The notes beneath the pieces were generated by a model, which had not been told where the DNA came from, made no database searches, and worked only from the letters and a program-made list of their open reading frames with translations. DNA of 10,837 bases, from contig JAFDFV010000023.1 in assembly GCA_019309665.1 (NCBI GenBank), positions 1 through 10,837 of the forward strand, in the 5' to 3' direction. Source of the stretch: Deltaproteobacteria bacterium (GTDB lineage: Bacteria; Desulfobacterota; Desulfobacteria; Desulfobacterales; ETH-SRB1). A program made the position numbers and the translations under genes. Every line of letters starts with the position of its first letter. Positions within the stretch are counted from its first letter, which is position 1. Of this stretch, positions 1 to 5,710 are shown one piece after another.

Positions 1-122
1 ATGGCTCTATTCGTTTCAGCCTGAGCAAATATAATACCGAAGAGGAGATAGATTATATAATTGAAAAGCTTCCGCCTATTATTGCCCGCCTGAGAGAGCT
101 TTCTCCCTTTTGGGATAAGTAA
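1..122 (+). CDS. nifS: Cysteine desulfurase, NifS type (C-terminal 39 codons only)
   Basis: Only the 3' end of this gene is in the window; in-frame codons run from base 3 to a TAA at 120-122. The visible peptide begins GSIRFSLSKYNTEEEIDYII and ends LRELSPFWDK. This matches the C-terminal end of NifS/IscS-like PLP-dependent cysteine desulfurases, where a G-x-[IV]-R-[FV]-S-L segment and an N-T-E-E-E-I-D helix close the small domain. The enzyme takes sulfur from cysteine for Fe-S cluster assembly. The catalytic Cys and PLP lysine lie outside the window and cannot be checked. The gene converges on the chemotaxis receptor, with 75 bp between the two stop codons. NifS rather than IscS is favoured by the NTEEEID wording but is not certain. 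Confidence 0.82.
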   Translation, partial: GSIRFSLSKYNTEEEIDYIIEKLPPIIARLRELSPFWDK

Positions 123-138
123 TTTATTTCATCAGACA

Positions 139-168
139 CCAATGAGCTGCAAAGCATAGCGTAATTGG
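139..168. other. Imperfect hairpin between two convergent genes
   Basis: The 75 bp between the convergent stop codons contain an interrupted palindrome: CCAAT at 139-143 pairs with ATTGG at 164-168, and inside it GCT pairs with AGC around a short loop. It is correctly placed for a bidirectional terminator. The stem is short and interrupted, and neither strand shows a clear T run after it, so it is only a weak candidate. Nothing else is recognised in this gap. Confidence 0.2.
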
Positions 169-197
169 AAAACACAGCCATTTCATCGCACTTTCGA

Positions 198-1727
198 TTA
201 ATATTTGTTTTTGGGTTTTATTATTTCTTTCTCACCTTCCGTGTAATCTGTTTTAAATGTGGACATGGTGGATGTCAATTCTTCGGCCTGAGCAGCATTT
301 TGCTGGGTTGTCTCGTCCATTTCTGCCAGCGCTTTTGTCACTTGCTCAATCCCTTGAGCCTGCTCTTGTGAGGATATTGATATCTCCGCTACCAATTCTG
401 TTGCTTTTTTGCTTTTTTTCGCCACATTTGCGAATGCCTCGCTCGTTCCACCTACCAGCTCACCCCCTTGCGCAATCTTTTCTACGGTATTCTCAATCAT
501 TCCTTGCGTGTTTCTGGCTGCTTCTGCCGACCTCAAAGCCAGGTTCCTTACTTCCTCCGCCACCACGGCAAAACCGGCCCCGACTTCGTCGCCTGCCCGG
601 GCAGCTTCCACAGCCGCATTCAGAGCTAGAAGATTCGTCTGAAAGGCAATTTCATCAATTGTCTTGATAATCTTTGAGGTTTCCTCGCTTGCCATAGATA
701 TCTCTCTCATACATGTAGTCAGCTCGGTCATGGAATCATTGGCCTGTTCGACAACCTTGTTTGCGTCCTTCATGATATTGTCTGCCTGACCGGCATTGTC
801 TGCGTTTCGCTTTGTCATAGAAGCTATTTCTTCGATTGACGCAGATGTCTCTTCCACAGTGCTTGCTTGTTGGCTTGCTCCGCTTCCTACCACGATAGCC
901 GTCTTTTGCACACGTGAAATCACCTTGTTCAGATTTTCAATAAAAAAGTTAAAGAGCCTTGCCAACTCACCTATTTCATCGTTTGTCTTAATCGGTATTC
1001 GACGGGTAAGATCGCCTTCATCCTCTTCGTATAATTTCAGCAGACCGACAAATTTACCCAGCGGCTGACCCACAAATCTTCGCATCAGGAAATACATTGC
1101 AACTACCAAGACAAGAACAATTGCGAGCAGTGTGAGCAAGGAATTCCTGAGAGAACTACTTTTTATCTCTGATATCGTCTTTTGAGCCTGCTTTTCCGCT
1201 TTGGCTAAAAACTTTGTTGAAAACCTGAAGTTGGTAATTCCTCCAATTTCTCCAGTTTTCCAACTCGTATGACAGCGTATGCAATCACCGGTGATGGTTT
1301 GAGGTTGAAAAATCTCAATTTCACCTTCCGTGGAGCGTAGAAGCATTTTGGGCTCAGCCGTCAGAAGGCTTTTGATATTGTCGGGAAGGCGTTTTTTTAA
1401 AAAAGAAGGGTCCGAGGAATGAGATACGATTCCATCCCGGTCGTACAGAGAGAATTCCAGCAGGCCTTCCACATCGTGTTGCGCTTCAAGAAGCTTCGTG
1501 AATTTCTCCATTTCTCCCCTTTCAAGGGATCCTGCAACAGCCTGTTCCACAGATCGGAATATGTTCTTGGCGCTTATTTTTTCTCTTTCCTTGAGTAGCT
1601 TCATATTTGATTGCGCAAGGTCGGAAACTACGCCTGTTACGTTCAAATATTGCACGACCTGCGCGGTCGCTACCACAACGAGCAGACTCACAAGAAGAGA
1701 TAGGATCAATTTCGTATGAAGTTTCAT
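198..1727 (-). CDS. Methyl-accepting chemotaxis protein with periplasmic c-type haem motif
   Basis: 509-residue transmembrane chemotaxis receptor. An N-terminal membrane segment (about 7-28) is followed by a periplasmic sensor region (about 30-193). A second membrane segment (about 196-216) leads to a HAMP domain (about 217-273) and a long cytoplasmic signalling coiled coil. The coil's conserved tip is clear: DEIAFQTNLLALNAAVEAAR at 358-377, then GFAVVAEEVRNLA. The periplasmic domain carries one CxxCH motif (CIRCH, 149-153), the signature for covalent c-type haem. Haem-containing receptors of this general kind are known in Desulfovibrio (DcrA) and Geobacter, where they sense redox or oxygen. 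There is no C-terminal NWETF-like CheR tether. The ATG lies one codon after the hydrogenase small-subunit stop, and its GGGAG ribosome site is inside that gene's last codons, so the two are very probably translationally coupled. The context suggests sensing of H2 or hydrogenase-derived electrons (inference). Confidence 0.93.
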   Translation of the reverse strand: MKLHTKLILSLLVSLLVVVATAQVVQYLNVTGVVSDLAQSNMKLLKEREKISAKNIFRSVEQAVAGSLERGEMEKFTKLLEAQHDVEGLLEFSLYDRDGIVSHSSDPSFLKKRLPDNIKSLLTAEPKMLLRSTEGEIEIFQPQTITGDCIRCHTSWKTGEIGGITNFRFSTKFLAKAEKQAQKTISEIKSSSLRNSLLTLLAIVLVLVVAMYFLMRRFVGQPLGKFVGLLKLYEEDEGDLTRRIPIKTNDEIGELARLFNFFIENLNKVISRVQKTAIVVGSGASQQASTVEETSASIEEIASMTKRNADNAGQADNIMKDANKVVEQANDSMTELTTCMREISMASEETSKIIKTIDEIAFQTNLLALNAAVEAARAGDEVGAGFAVVAEEVRNLALRSAEAARNTQGMIENTVEKIAQGGELVGGTSEAFANVAKKSKKATELVAEISISSQEQAQGIEQVTKALAEMDETTQQNAAQAEELTSTMSTFKTDYTEGEKEIIKPKNKY

Positions 1728-1730
1728 ATA

Positions 1731-2651
1731 CTACGCTCCCGTTTTTTTACTTAATGTTGCCTTTCTGTAAAAAGGAAACGATGCGCTGGCTGCAAAATTT
1801 TCCGAGGTACAACCAATGCATGGGGCGCCTGCTTTGATACAGGAATTGGTTCCCGAATTCCAGAGCCTTAAGGTGCAGTCAGCGTGTGTAACCGGCCCGA
1901 GGCAACCCAACATGAAGAGACAACCATCTTCTGAAAAGGTTTTCGCAAAATTTTCTCGTTCATAGTCCGCAAAACGGGGACATTGGTCATGAATCAACCT
2001 TGAGAAAAACATCTTGGGGCGTCCCTTTTTGTCCAACTGCGGGATGCCGAATTTGAGTAAATGCACCAAAGTGCCTACAATCCAGTCAGGGTGGGCCGGA
2101 CACCCCGGCAACAGGATAAGAGGTTTTGAAACCCCGTTTTTCTTGAGAAAGTCAGGTACACTCATGGCGCCTGTGGGATTATTCTCCGCTGCCGGAATGC
2201 CGCCAAATGCCGCACATGTGCCGACAGCGATTATCGCCTTGGCATTTTTTGCTGCCCGCAAAACCTGTTCCGTGAAAAGCTCTCCGCCCACAACACATGC
2301 TTCGGGCATACCTTCCGGCACACTCCCCTCGACAACAAGAAGATATCCCCCGTGATCTATGCTGCGATTGAGAACCTGCATGCTCACATCCCCTGTCGAG
2401 GCAGATATGGTAGAATGAAAAAGCAAAGAGATATATCCGGACAAAATTTGTGCAGGGCCGGGTTCTTCACTATTCAACAAAGAAACAGAGCAGCCGGAGC
2501 AGCTTTGCCCCTGCAACCACAAAACCGGGGCGTTGACTGCGGACAGTTGTTCCAGAGCTTCGGCGATCTTTGGTATAGCGGTTGTCCCAAGCCCCATCAT
2601 GGCCGCCATCTTTGCGCTTAGTTCCAAAAATTTTCTGCGAGTGATATCCAT
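1731..2651 (-). CDS. [NiFe] hydrogenase small subunit with Tat signal, group 1-like
   Basis: 306-residue electron-transfer subunit of a periplasmic-type [NiFe] hydrogenase. The N-terminus has a twin-arginine motif (TRRKFLEL, 4-11) and a weakly hydrophobic stretch ending near KIAEAL, so the folded complex should be exported by Tat with the large subunit carried along. Proximal cluster ligands: C51, C54 (QSCSGC), C146 (GTCAAFGG) and C184 (PGCPAHP). Distal ligands: H221, C224 (IHDQC), C244 and C250. Medial ligands: C259, C271, C278 and C281. C271 sits seven residues before the PCIGC cysteine, where standard enzymes have Pro and a [3Fe-4S] cluster, so a medial [4Fe-4S] cluster is predicted. There is no C-terminal membrane anchor, which argues against a quinone-linked, cytochrome b-bound type. 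It follows the large subunit by 18 bp, with an AAGGAG ribosome site between them. Confidence 0.95.
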   Translation of the reverse strand: MDITRRKFLELSAKMAAMMGLGTTAIPKIAEALEQLSAVNAPVLWLQGQSCSGCSVSLLNSEEPGPAQILSGYISLLFHSTISASTGDVSMQVLNRSIDHGGYLLVVEGSVPEGMPEACVVGGELFTEQVLRAAKNAKAIIAVGTCAAFGGIPAAENNPTGAMSVPDFLKKNGVSKPLILLPGCPAHPDWIVGTLVHLLKFGIPQLDKKGRPKMFFSRLIHDQCPRFADYERENFAKTFSEDGCLFMLGCLGPVTHADCTLRLWNSGTNSCIKAGAPCIGCTSENFAASASFPFYRKATLSKKTGA

Positions 2652-2669
2652 AAGAAATGCGTCTCCTTG

Positions 2670-4184
2670 TCAGTGAACCGCACATGCAATGCATGGGTCG
2701 AATGAGCGTACAACCCGCGTTGCCTCTATCGGGTTCTTGATGTCTACAATTGGTGTCCCTGTCAGCGCCTGTTCCACAGGTCCTGGATTTCCCCTGTCGT
2801 CACGTGGAGAACAGTTCCACGTGGTCGGCACCACACATTGATAATGGCTTATCTTATAATCCCGGATCTCAAGCCAGTGACCCAGGGCTCCCCTTGGAGC
2901 TTCTGTCAAGCCCATTCCCCGTCCGGTTTCAGGAATCGTGAAATCTCGAAATACAGGTTGTCCCGGTGTTAACTGTTCCACCCATTCAGCGCACTTGTCT
3001 GCTACGATCTTAGACTCGATTGCTCTTGCGGCATGACGTCCCAGTGTGGAGACCAAATCTTCCGGTTTTTTCCCCAGCCTGGCAAGTAGCCCGTTTACCA
3101 GGTCTTTCACCTTTCGATTTTTTCCTTTGAGATAGTCAACCATGATGCGTGCCAACGGGCCCACTTCCATGACAGTTGCATTGTAGCGTGGGGCTTTAAT
3201 CCATGAATATGCCCCTTTTTTATGCGGGCTGGGGACTGTTTGGCCTTCAGACGGCTGAAGACCGGAGCGTGATGAAAAAAGGGAATGCCTGACATCTTCC
3301 GTAATTTTTGTAGAATCAAAGGCCATCAACTTTTCTCCGATCACGACTCCGGAAGAAAAGAGCTTTTTTGAATTGTCTGCGGATTCAGGGAAGACTCCGT
3401 AGGCAAGGAAGTTGCCGCATCCCTTGCCGATCCGGAAGTATTCAGGAAAGTCGAGTGCGACTTCCGCCACATCAGAAAGATAGGAGTTGTCAATAAAAGC
3501 CTGCAACTCCTTAATTATTGATTTTAAGGAAGCTATTTTGCGGGCAGTCACTTTTTCAGTTACACCACCGGGAAGCAAAGTCGTAGCATGAGGAAGCTTG
3601 CCGCCGAAAACCGCACACATCTTATGGGCAAGCCTTCGCATATCCAAGGCATCAAGATAGTGTTTAATTCCCTGGATGTTCAATTCTGTGCTTTGAATGT
3701 ATTCGCCTGAGTAACGTGGGAGGAATGGGGTTGCCGGATAGATAACATTAGATGACAGTTCGGATTGCACCCACGCTTTGAGATCCCGCAACACCGGATC
3801 TTTTCCTTTGTACTTCGTAATCGCGGCAATATCCACGAAATCAAGCGCTGCCAGGTGATAGAAATGGAGGATGTGAGACTGGATAAAATTGGCGCCCAGA
3901 ATAAGATTCCGCAACAGCCTTCCGTTTTTTGGCGGGATTACACCGTAAGCTATTTCTTGGGCCAGGATAGAGGCCGTGCCATGAGATATGGGACACACAC
4001 CGCAGATTCTTTGAGTTATCTGCTGGGCATCCAGAGGGTCCCGGCCTTTTAAGATCGCTTCAAATCCTCGAAACATCTCGCCGGAACTGAATGCATTGAC
4101 AACGCGATTTGACTCTACCTCAATGCGGATTGCAAGGTGTCCTTCAATCCTGGTTAGCGGATCAATGTTAACTGTAATGGACAT
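2670..4184 (-). CDS. [NiFe] hydrogenase large (catalytic) subunit, no C-terminal extension
   Basis: 504-residue catalytic subunit that binds the Ni-Fe(CN)2CO site and splits or makes H2. The frame stays open to 4256, but the ATG at 4184 is preferred: it has an AAAGGAG ribosome site 8 bases upstream, and the protein then starts MSITVNIDPLTRIEGH like its relatives. The first metal motif is RICGVCPISHG (C61, C64). The second is SFDPCIACAVH (C498, C501, H504), and the TGA stop follows the His directly. Most group 1 enzymes carry a further 15-25 residues that a HyaD/HynD-type protease removes after nickel insertion; here there is nothing to remove. The CGVC wording and HFYHLAALD segment resemble ordinary catalytic enzymes, not H2-sensing HoxC/HupV, which have Ile and Phe at the gas-channel positions. 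The DPC codon is TGC, so this is not a selenocysteine enzyme. Confidence 0.95.
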   Translation of the reverse strand: MSITVNIDPLTRIEGHLAIRIEVESNRVVNAFSSGEMFRGFEAILKGRDPLDAQQITQRICGVCPISHGTASILAQEIAYGVIPPKNGRLLRNLILGANFIQSHILHFYHLAALDFVDIAAITKYKGKDPVLRDLKAWVQSELSSNVIYPATPFLPRYSGEYIQSTELNIQGIKHYLDALDMRRLAHKMCAVFGGKLPHATTLLPGGVTEKVTARKIASLKSIIKELQAFIDNSYLSDVAEVALDFPEYFRIGKGCGNFLAYGVFPESADNSKKLFSSGVVIGEKLMAFDSTKITEDVRHSLFSSRSGLQPSEGQTVPSPHKKGAYSWIKAPRYNATVMEVGPLARIMVDYLKGKNRKVKDLVNGLLARLGKKPEDLVSTLGRHAARAIESKIVADKCAEWVEQLTPGQPVFRDFTIPETGRGMGLTEAPRGALGHWLEIRDYKISHYQCVVPTTWNCSPRDDRGNPGPVEQALTGTPIVDIKNPIEATRVVRSFDPCIACAVH

Positions 4185-4192
4185 AATAATCA

Positions 4193-4199
4193 CTCCTTT
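4193..4199 (-). promoter_or_regulatory. Ribosome binding site deciding the large-subunit start
   Basis: AAAGGAG on the minus strand, eight bases before the ATG at 4184. It supports that start over the upstream ATG at 4256, whose extra 24 residues (MESGKKIKTH...) are lysine-rich and have no counterpart in the family. Confidence 0.8.
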
Positions 4200-4292
4200 G
4201 GGCAAGCCCTTATCGCCAGAAGGTTTATGTGTTTTTATCTTCTTCCCGCTTTCCAAACCACTTTGTGAGAGAAGGGGATAACGATTTATTAT

Positions 4293-4321
4293 TATTAAGT
4301 ATTCTCCAAATCAAAAGTCAA
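4293..4321 (-). promoter_or_regulatory. Sigma70-like promoter for the hydrogenase-receptor unit
   Basis: On the minus strand TTGACT (4316-4321) is followed after 17 bp by TTAATA (4293-4298), a good -35/-10 pair in an AT-rich stretch. Transcription would start near 4286 and leave a leader of about 100 nt before the large-subunit ATG. This suggests the structural genes and the receptor can be expressed separately from the hyp genes upstream. No operator was recognised. Confidence 0.55.
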
Positions 4322-4357
4322 TATCATTCTACGCAGAGCGATTGTATCAAAATTTCA

Positions 4358-4555
4358 ACCTGTGCGGTTAGCCGTTAGTATTGAAAAGGAGCGGAAATGA
4401 GAGATTTTAGAAAACTTAATCAACAGAACTACTATCGGCATTTTAGCAAAAAACTTTAGTTTTGCGGAAATGAGAGATTTTAGAGATCTTAATCAACAGG
4501 TCAATGAGGTAAAGAGGATGTTGAACAGTTTTATCCAAAAGCTAACCGCACAGGT
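4358..4555. repeat. 15-bp inverted repeat pair enclosing a 198-bp segment
   Basis: ACCTGTGCGGTTAGC at 4358-4372 is repeated as an exact reverse complement (GCTAACCGCACAGGT) at 4541-4555. The right arm lies inside the remnant open frame at 4470-4616. The spacing is too long for a simple terminator. The pair could be the ends of a decayed insertion or the trace of an inverted duplication. No transposase is encoded between the arms. Confidence 0.6.
4391..4499 (+). repeat. 36-bp direct repeat, two copies
   Basis: A 36-bp unit beginning GCGGAAATGAGAGATTTTAG occurs at 4391-4426 and again at 4464-4499, with two mismatches. Each copy contains an ATG (4397 and 4470) followed by codons for M-R-D-F-R. 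The first copy's frame closes after 20 codons; the second continues into the remnant at 4470-4616. This looks like a local duplication within a decaying gene. Confidence 0.75.
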
Positions 4556-4616
4556 CGCAAAATTTGGCATGATTTTTGGTAACATGAAATCCAATATGGA
4601 AAAATCGTGCTTATAA
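4470..4616 (+). pseudogene. Remnant of a four-helix-bundle (23S rRNA intervening-sequence type) gene
   Basis: A 48-codon plus-strand frame reads MRDFRDLNQQVNEVKRMLNS and then FIQKLTA and an unrelated tail. The opening MRDFRDL is the typical start of the S23/four-helix-bundle protein family found in 23S rRNA intervening sequences and as free genes. The segment NEVKRMLNSFIQKL resembles that family's last helix (E-V-K-R-M-L-x-x-[LF]-I-x-K-L). The roughly 90 residues that should separate these parts are missing, so this is best read as an internally deleted gene. It opposes the hydrogenase operon, and its stop overlaps the hypD stop. Family assignment is from memory of conserved motifs, not from a search, and an unrelated short frame cannot be excluded. 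Confidence 0.45.
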
Positions 4617-5702
4617 ACCATTATATCGATAATATGCGGCGCAGGTGCCTTCACTTGAAACCATGCACGGGCCGACCGGATTAATAGGCGTACAGATTTT
4701 TTTATACAGGGCGCATTCAGGAGGAGTTTTGATGCCCTGAAGTATTTCGCCACATGAACACCCGCTTAAAATTACCGCATCGGGAACATCAAATTCAAAC
4801 ATCTTTTCCGCATCAAAAGATGAAAATTCTTCTTTGATCTTCAAACCACTTTCAGGGATAATTCCTATTCCCCGCCATGCAGTATCAACTGTTTCAAAAA
4901 TATCCTGCATAATATTTATTGCCTTTTCGTTTCCATCAAATGTAACTGCTCTCTGATATAAATTTTCAAGTCCTGGATTGCCATCTTCAATTTGTCTGAC
5001 AAGCGATAATATTGCCTGAAGTATATCAGCAGGCTCAAATCCTGTAATTGCACAGGGAATTTTATGTTTCTCAAAGAATGTAAGGTAAGCTTTTGTGCCG
5101 ATCATCACAGAAACATGGCCTGGAAGTATAAAACCATTTATTCTTACATCTTTGTTCTTCATCAGTGCATCAAGGGCTGGAGGAACCAGTTTGTGAGCTG
5201 AAAACACAAAATAGTTTTTTAGACTCATATTTTTTGCGGAAAGTATGGATGCAGCTATTGTAGGCGCGGTTGTTTCAAAGCCTATTCCGAGAAATATTAC
5301 TTTTCTGCCGGGATTATTCCCTGCAATCTCAAGTGCGTCAAATGTGGAATATACTATTCGAATATCTCTGCCTTCAGCCCGCTCCTTCTGAAGAGAACTT
5401 TTTGTCCCGGGAACTTTTAAAAGATCTCCAAAGGTTGCTATAATAACATCATCTATTTTTGCAAGCTCAATAAAAGCATCGATTTCCTTCTGGTCTGTAA
5501 CACAAACCGGGCAGCCAGGGCCGGATAAAAGTGAAATTGTATCCGGCAGAAGCGTACGAATGCCACTTCTGAATATAGACATGGTATGCGTGCCGCAAAC
5601 TTCCATCAAACGATTTTTTTTACGGCTGATTTTTTTTATATTGTCTATTATTGCCCTGGAAATATCAGGGTCTCTATATTCTTCTAAATGTTTTATGGAC
5701 AT
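4611..5702 (-). CDS. hypD: Hydrogenase maturation protein HypD
   Basis: 363-residue Fe-S scaffold on which, together with HypC, the Fe(CN)2CO group of the [NiFe] site is assembled in the cytoplasm. Family motifs are all present: MEVCGTHTMSIFRSGIR (C36) and GPGCPVCVT (C64, C67), which provide the redox-active and iron-binding cysteines, GIGFETTAPT near 139-148, and LPGHVS near 193. The C-terminal [4Fe-4S] ligands are C330, C337, C346 and C354, preceded by CSCGEI. Length is normal for the family. It starts 8 bp after the hypF stop and is the last gene of the maturation operon. About 430 bp then separate it from the hydrogenase large subunit. Confidence 0.97.
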   Translation of the reverse strand: MSIKHLEEYRDPDISRAIIDNIKKISRKKNRLMEVCGTHTMSIFRSGIRTLLPDTISLLSGPGCPVCVTDQKEIDAFIELAKIDDVIIATFGDLLKVPGTKSSLQKERAEGRDIRIVYSTFDALEIAGNNPGRKVIFLGIGFETTAPTIAASILSAKNMSLKNYFVFSAHKLVPPALDALMKNKDVRINGFILPGHVSVMIGTKAYLTFFEKHKIPCAITGFEPADILQAILSLVRQIEDGNPGLENLYQRAVTFDGNEKAINIMQDIFETVDTAWRGIGIIPESGLKIKEEFSSFDAEKMFEFDVPDAVILSGCSCGEILQGIKTPPECALYKKICTPINPVGPCMVSSEGTCAAYYRYNGL

Positions 5703-5710
5703 CTTTATTG

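Noticed and set aside
257..667. Long plus-strand open frames opposite the chemotaxis receptor and the other genes.
   Set aside because: They are shadows of well-supported minus-strand genes, with no ribosome sites or recognisable protein motifs.
2670..2672. TGA after the metal-site His as a selenocysteine codon, since related organisms make [NiFeSe] hydrogenases.
   Set aside because: In [NiFeSe] enzymes Sec replaces the first Cys of DPCxxC; here that codon is TGC. The TGA follows the normal last residue and is succeeded by an AAGGAG ribosome site and the next gene, so it is a stop.
198..4184. Classical cytoplasmic regulatory hydrogenase (HupUV/HoxBC).
   Set aside because: The lack of a C-terminal tail fits, but the small subunit has a Tat signal, the large subunit has CGVC and Leu at the gas-channel positions rather than Ile and Phe, and no HoxJ-type kinase is encoded.
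2670..4256. Start of the large subunit at the ATG at 4256, giving 528 residues.
   Set aside because: The additional 24 residues are lysine-rich and unlike the family; the ATG at 4184 has a strong ribosome site and gives the normal N-terminus.
4358..4555. The 15-bp inverted repeat as a transcription terminator of the hyp operon.
   Set aside because: The arms are 168 bp apart and no T run follows on the transcribed strand.
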